Origin: Epithemia pelagica
Taxonomy: Eukaryota; Bacillariophyta; Bacillariophyceae; Surirellales; Surirellaceae
DNA length: 64,000 bases
NCBI GenBank assembly: GCA_946965045.2
Contig: OX337229.1
Coordinates: 4,960,001 to 5,024,000 of the forward strand
Direction of reading: 5' to 3'
The translations under genes and the position numbers were made by a program. Shown piece by piece: positions 38,928-48,570 of this stretch (its first letter is position 1; each line of letters starts with the position of its first letter). A model generated the notes under the pieces. The model had not been told where the DNA came from, searched no databases, and saw nothing but the letters and a program-made list of their open reading frames with translations.

Positions 38928-41900
38928 TCAACTGGTGAAAACCCATTTCCTCAAATCAAGCAGTTCAAGCCATGGAATGCTACTATACCCCTTCGTCGTA
39001 TACCATTCCGCAAAGTCGTCAAAACTCATGGACATGCATTTATCTGAGCCCTGTCTTGTTATGTGGCCTTGGAATGCCATTGAGGTCGCCCAATGGGCGG
39101 CAGAATCGACCACGCTCATAAGGGTTCTTGGCGATTGATCACACGGTTGCCCTTGAAGAGTTGTGAGCGCGTGGTGGATACCAGGGTCATCTTTCAAATG
39201 CGAAGTGAACGCAATGCTTAAAAGAACCGTAAGGAACGACTTCAGATAATTAGTCATATCATCACGACTAAGCTGGCCACGTTTTCTCTTATCGAGTACA
39301 TCAAAAGCAAACTCAAGTTTATCGCTCTTCTTTCCACTGCACAGGACAGTGAATCCACAAGCCACCTCAATCGCACTAACTCTTCCAGAACCATCGCGGT
39401 CGAACGAAGAGAATATGCCTGTTAGTACATGAAACAGGATTCTTTCCTCTTCTCTACCACCGGGATGTGTCGAGTACACAATGTTTCCAATAGCAGAGTC
39501 GAAAGCTTCTTGCGACAGCCTTGGGTTCTTGGACTTGGTGGCCTTGGCTAAAATACGGTTGCAGACGACTTCAGCCTCCATTCTGTGTAAGCTGGTACTC
39601 TCAAGGATCCGTCGGAGTTGGCTGATTCGCCTGTTGCTCATCGACAAGCTGTAACCATTATGGTCGTCGCTTGTGCTTAGGTGGAACTTCAGAGGGGGAG
39701 GACTAGGTGTGGGAGAATGATGGCGGGCGGGTTCAGGGGAGTGTGAGAATGATCGACTTATTCTTGGCGACCCGAGATCAAGCTCTTTGTCAGTGGAAGG
39801 CTGCATAAGAATCATATCCATTTCGTCGATCTACACAGGAAAGAAAATGTCTTAGTGAATGGAATGCTGCAAAATCAAGTAAAGATGTCAGAAACACTTA
39901 CACTGTCCATGGGCATTATGGTTGACTCAAAAAAGTCAGGATCAAGCTCATCCTCTGGTGGCGGAGGTGGAACGTCGGGGTCCGGCATCGAGACAGGAGG
40001 TGTGGGGGGCTTCGTTGTAGAAGAAGCTGCTTCCGGTCGTTTCTTCACTGAGTCAAGATGTTCCACCAAAACCCATTTTTTCAGATCAAGGAGTTCCAAC
40101 CACGGCGCACGTTCGCAGCCGCCATCATTGTACCATTGCCCAAACTCGTCAAAGTTGAGCCTATCCTTGTGTCGAAGATCCCACTGATGTCGCATTACGT
40201 CGTTACAAATCATATTTGCGGTGTCGGCGATACATCTCCCTACCATACCATCCGTCATGTCAAGACTTTGTCGACAACACGAGAAGGTAACGATCAAAAT
40301 TGATCGCAAGAAGAGGAACAAGTCTTCCCCACTCAATGAATGGGCAATGAACTCTTTCTTCTTCTTTTGTTGTATTCCAGGACGTGTATCAAACACCCCG
40401 AACGCAAAAGCGAGTTTATGACTTTTCTTGCCACCACACAAGAGAGTTAGACCCCCCATCAACTCGTCGGCTGCTACACTATCGCGCTGTTCCAGATCAA
40501 AGCATTGAAAAAAGTTCGAAAGAAGTTCAGAGGTCCGCATCCTGTCAGGATGGCCAGGTTTATTTCGTCGGAGAACTGGACAAATTTCGCCCATGCATGA
40601 CAAGAAAGTTTCCATCGATATGTACACTGTTCCTTGGCTTGAATCCGAAGCTCTCTTCTTCTTTTCGACCAATTTGGACAGTTGAGCCCAAAGCTCGTTT
40701 GGGTTCATTGATAGAAGCCCCAGGAGTTCGACTACCCCGCGAACATATGCAGCGTCATCTTTCAATACAACCAGAGACCTGTGGTTAGCCAGGGGGAAAG
40801 TGAAAAGAATCTCGGGAGGAGGACCTTTTCGACCAGAATGGTGACGTCTAAGCGAGGACATTTTATCTCTTGTATTCGGAGCACCTGAACTGGTCACTCC
40901 TGCTTCCAAGCTTGACGGACCAATGAGAGACAGTACTTTGTTCAGGTCAAGGAGTTCAAGCCAAGGAGCAACTTCATAGCCACCGTTGCTATACCATGTT
41001 GCAAAACTTTCGAAGGAATAGCGCCCTGAATGAAATCCCTTGCGACCGTCGCTACTGTACTTTAAGAAGTGCCCAAGCGTCCATTTTGCACCGCTCTCAA
41101 CTGCCGATCGCATCTCGTTGGTGTGGCGATGAGCTATGACACCTGACGAGTTGTGATTAGAAATGGGAACGAGCACAGACATGGCCACAAGCATCGTCAG
41201 ATAAGAAGTTAGGTAGCGGCGCAAATGATCTTCGTCAAGATAGTTCTTCCGTTGATCGTCAAGAACCTCGAACCCCGTGGCCAGTTTGGAACTCTTATTC
41301 CCTGAGCAGAAAAAGCAGAATCCTACAGCGAACTCTTGGAGATCAACCTCGTTGCTCTTGAGACCAGGCTTGTTTCCTTCAAAGCAGGAGAAGATTTCGG
41401 TAAAACAACCTGTAAACGCTTCTCGTTCCACCAACGAAAGCTGGTCAAATACTTCCCCGCTCAATATCTGACCAATGGAATTCATCCATACATCTCGAGA
41501 CAAGGTAAGAATGGTATCTGCTCCAGCTGGTCGGCGCTGTGACAGGCGAAGAAGCTTCTTGCACATTGATGAGGCTGGGCAGTGCATTAATCCGGTGCGA
41601 TGAACAAAATGACGAAGCGCGTAAAGATTGTTTTCCGAGATTTCAATGCAAAGTGGCTTCGGGTGCCCCGATCCGCTGAAATCAAACGACACTAAAGGTT
41701 TGCTGTTGTCTTCACCCCTCGGTCTTGGAAATGATTGTGTCTTTGGAGGGTCATCAGGGTTATCAAAGATGGTGTCTTTGTCGAAGCTGATTTGTTCCAT
41801 GGCTTCTTCTCGCGGTCCAAGGTTCTCTTTCTCTTCGGAGGGAGATACGGCCTCATGCCGTTCTGCAACCAGTTTCCATTTCGAGATCGAAAGAAGTTCA

Positions 41901-42691
41901 AGCCATGGGGCAACGAACTTACCCTTCTCTGAATACCATTCCTTAAATATCCTTACGGATGCATGCTCAAGTGATTTATCCTTGGCAAAGTTTAACACCT
42001 GCTCCGTTCCGTACACTGCAACATCTTCAATCTCTTTGGGGATTTCGCGTTGGTCTTCGTCGTGCAGTGTCACAAGAGATCCATCAAAGGAAGACACTTG
42101 AAGCGGATCAGGGGAGCTTCTAGGAATGCTCTCGTCGGATGTATCTTCACGCTTTACCCTTTTCCGTGGTGGTTCTATTGAAGGCGATCGCTCACCCCCA
42201 CCAGCTGGAGAGTTTTCGGTGCCACAGCAATATGTGATTGTTGTTAGCAAGGTTCGAAACAGAGATAGAAGTCCGGATCGAGGTAAGTCTGTCTGCCCTG
42301 GAGACGCGAAGGCTTCAAACAATGCTGTGAGCTTCTCATCGAACTCGGAAATATGGAACAACACAAATGACGCTTTGCGTTCGACTTGTGTCAGCGGAGA
42401 AGCATTTAACTTGTTTCTATAAATAGAGATGGCCTCGTCATTGCTCTCGTTGGATGCCTTGAACATCATTTCGTGTAGCGGAGAAGCCGATGGATTCTTC
42501 TTCTCATTGTGTGGAACCGTGGACGAGACGTCCACGGAGCCTTTCAATAGTATGGTAGTGATGGCATTGCTGACTTTCATAAAGTGTTCGGCATCCTTCT
42601 TACTAACTTGGATCGTTATGGAGGGAACTGGCGACGAGCTGATGGGTCGCTTGTCCCCAGCGCATGCAATTGTCCCCGAACCATCATCCAT
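38928..42691 (-). CDS. Large protein with four EF-hand-type repeats ending in WLELLDL motifs
   Basis: Two exons, 42691-39902 and 39830-38928, joined in phase 0 over a 71-bp intron (donor GTAAGT, acceptor GTGTAG); about 1,230 aa from ATG 42691. The protein is built of four long units. Each has an EF-hand-like helical core and ends with a shared motif: VAPWLELLSISKWKL, VAPWLELLDLNKVLS, RAPWLELLDLKKWVL and SIPWLELLDLRKWVF, each preceded by WYsxGG-like residues. The fourth unit has a canonical Ca2+ loop, DRDGSGRVSAIE. The other loops are partly degenerate (FEGNKPGLKSNEVD, FDLEQRDSVAADE). Each unit also shares a CSGxKSxKLxFAFxVLD-type segment that resembles calcineurin B/NCS folds. Spacers are Ser/Pro rich. 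The likely role is Ca2+-responsive scaffolding (inference); partners are unknown. A frame open further upstream to 42712 has no ATG. Confidence 0.75.
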
Positions 42692-43162
42692 GGCCAAAGT
42701 CGAGTTCCCCAATGTCTTTGGTTACAAAAAACACGATTCTAGGACACCAGACGTTCAATGGACCAGTTATGTCGATTCAGAGCGTCAATATTGTCAAGCT
42801 GTTACCCAACTTTCGGAAAGTCCAAACCTACTTTCACTTGAATGACGACGTCCTTGGATTGATTGTCATCAATCGATCCAACTAAGCAAAAAGGAAAAAA
42901 CATTAATGAGTGAGGTTGGCCGCCCCCACCAACACTTGCCCGCGACACGGAATTGTTTTGTTGATATGGTGAGAGCGCGCGAGCGCGAGTTCTTCTATCA
43001 ATTCAAATAGCCAGCATTTCTGGTACAAATTCCACGAGGATTCAACGTACATTCTGGGGGTCCGGTGTCAATGACTCGGGAACCTGCGCGTACGCAGAAA
43101 GACACTTTTGCGCGGGGAACACTCCCCCACATTCCCAATAGATACACGCCCCATCCCCAGAC
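42692..43162. other. 5' flank of EF-hand repeat gene
   Basis: 471 bp with no gene. It has a CG-rich palindrome-like stretch AGAGCGCGCGAGCGCGAG near 42972-42989. The second transposon copy begins immediately to the right. Confidence 0.45.
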
Positions 43163-43170
43163 GAAAATAG

Positions 43171-43235
43171 GGGGGGAGAAGGCAGAGGAGAGGGGGAGAG
43201 GAGGGGGAGAGAGAAGGAGAGAAGAAGGAGATTCC
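43171..43235 (+). repeat. Polypurine tract at transposon left end, copy 2
   Basis: GA-only tract homologous to that of copy 1 but one GAGGGGGAGA-like unit shorter. Confidence 0.7.
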
Positions 43236-43623
43236 GTAAGTCAGATTCCTTCATGAAATCGATCCGCGTATTGCTCGCAGTCTCACGTTTGTTTCCTCTG
43301 ACGTATGAAATGTTCTAGGAAGCTCCAAGCTTCCCTCAGAGGGGAGAAGGCACTTCCCCTCCAAAACGATTAAGCCCTTCATGTCGTTTCAGCACCTTTT
43401 TGTTATTGAAACGACATTCTACACTGGTACAATCCTCCCGACCATCCGATGACCTTTCACGTGGTTCTACGTAGCATGTGATGAGGCGTATCCAGTCTGT
43501 GCTTCGCATCACGATCGGAACTGCTTGCACCTCGCACAAGATCTTGACATAATTTTTTTTGCTACGATGTTACTCACTACGAATTTTTCTTTTTGTTGTT
43601 TGTCATGCAGGTATTCAGGTCAA

Positions 43624-46600
43624 TCAAGAGAATGAAGATGGTGCCTTGTTCAAGGCTCGTTTGGGGCAGCGTCGGTCATGGGGTGGACGTCCTTTCCCTC
43701 GTTCTACGCAGTACTTCATGTACTTGACGCAACAGAACTGGGTTTGGACACGAGGTGGTGGTCCGAAGGGAGGAACGGTGGGCATACATTGCGGGACGGA
43801 TTGAAGACCACCCCAGCCATGGGGATTGCTGTGGAATGCAAAGGGGTATTGCTGTTGATCGGGGAGTGTTGTTGGCCGTTGCTGATTTTGCTTGTACGGG
43901 TTGACAGGTTGGTTTTTCTGTCTTGTTGTCGTTGTTGTTGTTGTCGATTGCAGTACCACCAACCCATTTGCTGTTGTTGCCATTGCAGGTGTGCTGTTTG
44001 CTGCATTTTGAGGCTCTTTGTGTTGTTGTTGTTGATCCTGCACTGTCGCTGCTGATTGATTTGTTGCTGCCATCGTTGTTGTTGGTAAGGCTTCGCTGTT
44101 GTTTGTAACCTTTTGCTTTTTGTTGCTGGTGTTGTTCTCATCCAAATCGTCGCTCTCTTTTTCTTCTCCCTCTCTTTCCTTTCTCTTATTGCTACTGATT
44201 GCCTGTGCTTGTGCTGTTTCTTGTTGTTGTGTCTGTTGTTGTGTTTCTTGCCGTGTCTGTTGTTGTGTTTCTGGCTGTGTCTGTGGTTGTTGTATTTGTT
44301 GGATTTCATCTTCGACCTCTGACTCCTCCTCTGCCAAACCCAACAATGGAATGGACGTGTCATGCGGCAACCTCTTCTTGTTGCTCGCACATTTTCGGCA
44401 CTGGCATCGATCGTTGAGTGGATGCTTTGGAACTTGTTGTGTGATTTCTTTTCTCGTTTCCAGGTACTCGGAGAAAAACCGTTCTCCCGTATCTTCTGGA
44501 AGCTTCTCAACCTCTGGAAAGGGAGGACGAGAAGCTCCAGACATCGAGGCAAGTATATTGATCATGTTTGTTTTGCATGCGTTACCAAAACTCACCACCA
44601 TTTCCCATCCTGCAGGCACCACTGAACGTTCTTCTTGAGACTTCGTCATGATTCTCATCTTGTGACGAATTGCCCTGTTAAACTGGGCGGTGCCTGCCAA
44701 ATTCAAAGCATCTGCGAGAGTTTCTCGCATGCCACAGTTGGCAAAATGCGTCAAATTGTCATGAAAGCTCTCGAGCTTACTCTCTCCTCTCAAAGGTACG
44801 TACTCCACTAGCTGGTTGCTTGATCTTGGTGATGGAGGTATCTCACGATACATTTTCTCCACGGGCAAGGGATCAGCAAGGAACTTTGCCTTCTCTTTAC
44901 AGTTTTCCAGTGCTTGATGTGTTTCGGCCGTAAAAAGAGGTTGATTGGAGTGTGGATCCAATCGGCCTCGTGCTGGTGGCTTGCCAGGAGTGGAAGTGCA
45001 CTTGTATTTGCACTTCCACTCCTCCAAGTTGAGGACAATCGTATCGCCACCCCGAATAATCTTCCGTAAGTGCTTTGAGTACCTCTGTCGAAAGGTCTTT
45101 GTTCCCATCATTTCACTGATCTCTTCGTCTGTGTATTGTTTCTTGGAGCTTGACATGGTTCCATTTTTCAAAGAACCAACAAGTTTCTCCAAGTCTTCAG
45201 GATGGTACTCGTAGATTGCATCCAACAATTCCTTCATGGCTATCCCAAAGTCAATGTGCCGTTGTCTGAGCGTCTTGGTGATCCTCTGTATGAAATGGAA
45301 AAGGCCAAGACGGCCCTCCAAGTCATCAACCAACAACAACCAAAAATCCTTGCCACAAGGCCATGTGTCAGAGTACATGGCCTTGGGGCAAAACCCGGTA
45401 CGTCTCAGCACTTGTTCCGCAGCATGTGCAAACTCGAGTGCTGATGTGTCGTGCACTAACACTGCACAAGCAATTTCTCCTGTCTCTGTTGCCATGGTCC
45501 ACATTGCAGCTGCATTGAGGCGTCTTGGATAATTTTTCACTACCTGGTGGGTGTGGTCGTGAGCAAACATGTGCTGGCATCTAACCCCTTGAATCTCTCT
45601 TGTGTTTCTCTCATTATCAGACACCATCCAGGGTTGCCACTCGGAGCTTGCTCCATCATCATATAGCTGGCGGATTGTCTCGCCTAAAGGTGGGTAGCGA
45701 ACCAGAAACTCACCATCCTTTTGCACGTAGTCTTCTGATTCTTTTCCTGTAGCAGCACAATAAGAATAGTATCTCATTGTCTTGTCTTCATAGTAGGTGT
45801 TGATTCCTTCATAAAGCATCCGACTAATGTAATCCCCATTGCCATAGGTTACCATTGATGCTTCCATAATCCTCGTAGCATCTTTAGCTAGATGCGATGT
45901 TCCTCTAGCATACTTGGATTCCACTGGGTAACACATAGCCATGTAGGGAGGCAGTCGTGCGAGCAATTCTCCATCATTCGCATAGAAGGCAGCCGAGCAC
46001 CCGGCACACTTGTATCCCATAAGTATTGCATACTTTGGGGGACCAGACATGGCGAAAATGGGGAAAAGGGACTTGTTTTTTGAAAAGTTCGATCGCGTAC
46101 GCTGGAGATTACCCCGGCAACGAGGACAACGCAAGTGGTGACTGGGGAAAAACAGCTCCCAATCAACAACCAGGAGTTCCTGTCCCACAATCGAGTCGTA
46201 CAAAGCACTCGTGTTGTCGGCAATGGGGGGTACAGTAACGGTAATATTAGTGAAGAAAGGTTTCAAATTCTCAACACAACGCTTAGAACCAAGGCACGTG
46301 TCGGTCACATAACTCGCCAACGCATGCACAGCACGTGGGACATGCACCTCCGTAGGTACTGCTGTCACACGCATAATTACCTCAAACTTGAAATCTTCGG
46401 CTGTTGGAACATACACGCCTTCCTCGCCACCAACGGTAGAACTTTCCGTTGCCGTAGTCTCCGTAGTTGATTGTGTTTTTTCATTTTCAGCGTCTCTTGT
46501 CGTTGCTTTTTTCGACGAGCAATTTGGACGATGCTCCATGAAAGTGTTGAGTGCCTCCTGTGTGACATTGGAGGCGGACAATCTCTCTGCACTGGTAAGT

Positions 46601-46929
46601 TGCTTGCGGATTGCTTTGGCATGGGCAGCCTGGGCCTTTTCTGAGGCCACTACCTCTGCTCCTCTTCCATCGTTCATTCCCTTGCCCCTTGTTGTTGTGT
46701 TTTTGCTGCATCTGGGGTGGTGAGGGCGATGAGGGATGGCCATTCCTCTTGCCTTGGCCCTGCAGATGGGGCAGTCAATGTCGGACTCAAAGATGACCGA
46801 AAGGTCCATCTTTCTCCAACCTGAACGCTTCTTCCAACTCTTCTTTGGCCAACGAGAGTACTGATTTCCGTATCGTTGCGACTGTGGCCCCATGGCCTTG
46901 GCCGCTGTGAATTGTGCTGCAGAACTCAT
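43624..46929 (-). CDS. Transposase, RNase H-like DDE type, zinc-binding, 1,101 aa
   Basis: One uninterrupted frame, ATG at 46929. Early Cys pairs (CPICRAKARG at about 56; CPRCRGNLQR with CAGCSAAF further on, roughly 270-330) suggest zinc-binding modules; the second block resembles the Cys-rich domain (DUF6729-like) preceding some eukaryotic transposases. The catalytic-type region has FAHDHTHQVVKNY with Asp 458 and AMYSDTWPCGKDFW with Asp 521. It is followed by GRLGLFHFIQRITKTLRQ and a helical part with YEYHPEDLEKL as a candidate for the final Glu. This order (DHT..K, YSD, then xxFHFxQR) is that of RNase H-fold transposases. A CRCRKCASNKKR motif and long Gln/Thr-rich tracts follow, ending in a Pro/Gln-rich tail. 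Superfamily is not assigned. The intact frame suggests a recent or still mobile element. Confidence 0.78.
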   Translation of the reverse strand: MSSAAQFTAAKAMGPQSQRYGNQYSRWPKKSWKKRSGWRKMDLSVIFESDIDCPICRAKARGMAIPHRPHHPRCSKNTTTRGKGMNDGRGAEVVASEKAQAAHAKAIRKQLTSAERLSASNVTQEALNTFMEHRPNCSSKKATTRDAENEKTQSTTETTATESSTVGGEEGVYVPTAEDFKFEVIMRVTAVPTEVHVPRAVHALASYVTDTCLGSKRCVENLKPFFTNITVTVPPIADNTSALYDSIVGQELLVVDWELFFPSHHLRCPRCRGNLQRTRSNFSKNKSLFPIFAMSGPPKYAILMGYKCAGCSAAFYANDGELLARLPPYMAMCYPVESKYARGTSHLAKDATRIMEASMVTYGNGDYISRMLYEGINTYYEDKTMRYYSYCAATGKESEDYVQKDGEFLVRYPPLGETIRQLYDDGASSEWQPWMVSDNERNTREIQGVRCQHMFAHDHTHQVVKNYPRRLNAAAMWTMATETGEIACAVLVHDTSALEFAHAAEQVLRRTGFCPKAMYSDTWPCGKDFWLLLVDDLEGRLGLFHFIQRITKTLRQRHIDFGIAMKELLDAIYEYHPEDLEKLVGSLKNGTMSSSKKQYTDEEISEMMGTKTFRQRYSKHLRKIIRGGDTIVLNLEEWKCKYKCTSTPGKPPARGRLDPHSNQPLFTAETHQALENCKEKAKFLADPLPVEKMYREIPPSPRSSNQLVEYVPLRGESKLESFHDNLTHFANCGMRETLADALNLAGTAQFNRAIRHKMRIMTKSQEERSVVPAGWEMVVSFGNACKTNMINILASMSGASRPPFPEVEKLPEDTGERFFSEYLETRKEITQQVPKHPLNDRCQCRKCASNKKRLPHDTSIPLLGLAEEESEVEDEIQQIQQPQTQPETQQQTRQETQQQTQQQETAQAQAISSNKRKEREGEEKESDDLDENNTSNKKQKVTNNSEALPTTTMAATNQSAATVQDQQQQHKEPQNAANSTPAMATTANGLVVLQSTTTTTTTRQKNQPVNPYKQNQQRPTTLPDQQQYPFAFHSNPHGWGGLQSVPQCMPTVPPFGPPPRVQTQFCCVKYMKYCVERGKGRPPHDRRCPKRALNKAPSSFS

Positions 46930-47237
46930 GATCTCTATTTGTTATTCTAACTTATTGAAGTGTATCCTCTTTTCCAGGCTTCTGACCATGCTCAAAAGGG
47001 TCATAAGATGGTCAGAAGAGGACTTGTCGCAATGGTCGACTTGGCCATGCCATGGGCGACCGTGAAGGACCGACCGGATCGGCTGATGGAATCTTCCCTC
47101 CATGTTTTTTGTCCGTGATTCGATGGGTTCCCGGGACACGGTAAGACACCTGTAACGACATTTGTTTCCTAAGTGATTTTTTGTGAAACGACATTTCTAA
47201 CCCAATCATATTGCTGCCTTTTGAAACTAACACCCCC

Positions 47238-47863
47238 CAATCCCCAAGGGCTTTTTGCTTTTTGCGTTGAGCTATTCTATATTCTATACCTTATTCTTGT
47301 ATCTCTAATCTCTATTCCATGTTCCATGTTTCATACTCGGGTAAGATAGAAAAGAGAAAAGAAGTGGGGGATAAACAAGAGGCGAGCAATCGATTATCAA
47401 TGCAAGCGTGTACACATGGTAAACGGAGGGAATATTGTCGCATCCTATCGTTGAGACAAACTATCCTTGCTGTATACGTTGGAAGTAACAAATGATGAGC
47501 TTGTACCTCTGTCGAACTGTGGAATTTACAACAACCACCTTAGGTTCATGGATAAGCGTCATTCAACTGTTCACTGACCCCTACCCAGATCCCGGTACAA
47601 TGGCTGGCTTAATCTTCGAGGATTTGTTGGAAAACACCTCCCCTACTGGGTTTATGAGAAAGTTCATGTCCACTCTATGTTCCCAATCCAGTTTCATCCA
47701 ACTATTGCACTCAGCATGAACTAAAGAGACAGCAGTTGAGTATCGATCAATTGACTTAGTGAACGCTGAACCCGACTTTTCCATTAATGGTGCAATCTGC
47801 TGCGTTCAAAGGAAAAGAAACACATAACATCTTGATAGCAAATTTCATTGACTTGTCGAGAAT
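47238..47863. other. Intergenic between transposon and UBL5
   Basis: 626 bp, AT-rich, with CATGTTCCATGTTTCAT-like repeats near 47315-47335. Short frames on both strands have no recognised domain. Nothing further is seen. Confidence 0.45.
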
Positions 47864-48234
47864 CTAGTGATAGTACCTGAAATAAATGAGGGTCATCAGT
47901 CAGTAATGTACAAAAAGGTGGTCCTGATGTATATCCCCGGCCACTTACAATTCGAGGCTCATGCCATCATGAATTTCGTAATCACTCAATGTGATATGGT
48001 CCTGGAGCGCGACGGAAACAAAAAGTTCAATAATGGAATATCATCCAGCAAAGACTCAACACAGATACCCTGAATTACCTTGTATACAGTATACCATTTC
48101 TGAATCCGAAGCTTTTCGGGACGAGTTCCCAGCTGAGCGGCTGCAAGTTTCTTCAAGTCACCTATAGTGTCATCTTCATTGCACTTGACTCGTACCTTCT
48201 TGCCCAATCGATCATCTAGTATTACTTCGATCAT
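47864..48234 (-). CDS. UBL5: Ubiquitin-like protein UBL5 / Hub1
   Basis: Three exons: 48234-48079 (52 codons), 48001-47949 (53 nt) and a 13-nt final exon 47876-47864, with introns of 77 and 72 bp. The product is exactly 73 aa, the length of human UBL5. It starts [20 protein letters not shown], has [16 protein letters not shown] and [20 protein letters not shown], and ends MSLELYYH after splicing of the 13-nt exon. Without that exon it would stop at MSLEL. Hub1 binds spliceosomal tri-snRNP proteins non-covalently and modulates pre-mRNA splicing. The YY-x terminus instead of GlyGly is typical of the family. It lies downstream of UTP20 on the same strand. Confidence 0.92.
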
Positions 48235-48570
48235 GGTGAAGGTAAACAAGGAAATGGAAATTATTGGCCCTCAACCGCGATTAAAAGCGACTACCTCGTA
48301 GTTTTTTAGCTATGTATGCGTGAGAGTTGAGCCATAACTAGGTATACTCAGGAGTAGATCTCGTGGTGTTGAGCCTCTTCCTCCAATAAAGCTCGTTAAA
48401 GATCAGGAACCAGCAGCAGAGTCGATCGTTAAAGATACTTTTCCTGGAGTGTTGTAGGGCAGGATGCCGTGTAGGATCATCTTGCGTCCGAAAATGGAAA
48501 GATAGTCACGAAAATGTGGAGCTCTTCTATATCCCAACCTCCAGTTAAAGTCGAGTTCAGTGAGCCTTTA
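48235..48570. other. UTP20 3' end to UBL5 promoter
   Basis: 336 bp between the UTP20 stop and the UBL5 ATG, both genes on the minus strand. It must hold the UTP20 terminator and the UBL5 promoter. No defined motif is recognised. Confidence 0.35.

Larger units (their letters stand above)
43163..47237 (-). mobile_element. DDE-type DNA transposon, copy 2 (intact ORF)
   Basis: About 4.07 kb, near-identical to copy 1 and in the same orientation about 18 kb away. It starts GAAAATAGGGGGGG and ends CTAACACCCCCC. Flanks show no clear target-site duplication, although C-rich sequence lies on both sides. The subterminal word TGAAACGACA is at 43407-43416 with its inverted copy TGTCGTTTCA at 43382-43391 (a 10-bp hairpin). 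Another copy, TGAAACGACATT, lies at 47184-47195 near the right end. The single long gene is the transposase. Non-coding shared arms are about 460 bp (left) and 310 bp (right). Confidence 0.85.

Noticed and set aside
43139-47246. Target-site duplication for transposon copy 2 (ATCCCCA on both sides)
   Set aside because: The 7-mer does not sit at the similarity boundaries used for copy 1 and both flanks are C-rich; not reliable.
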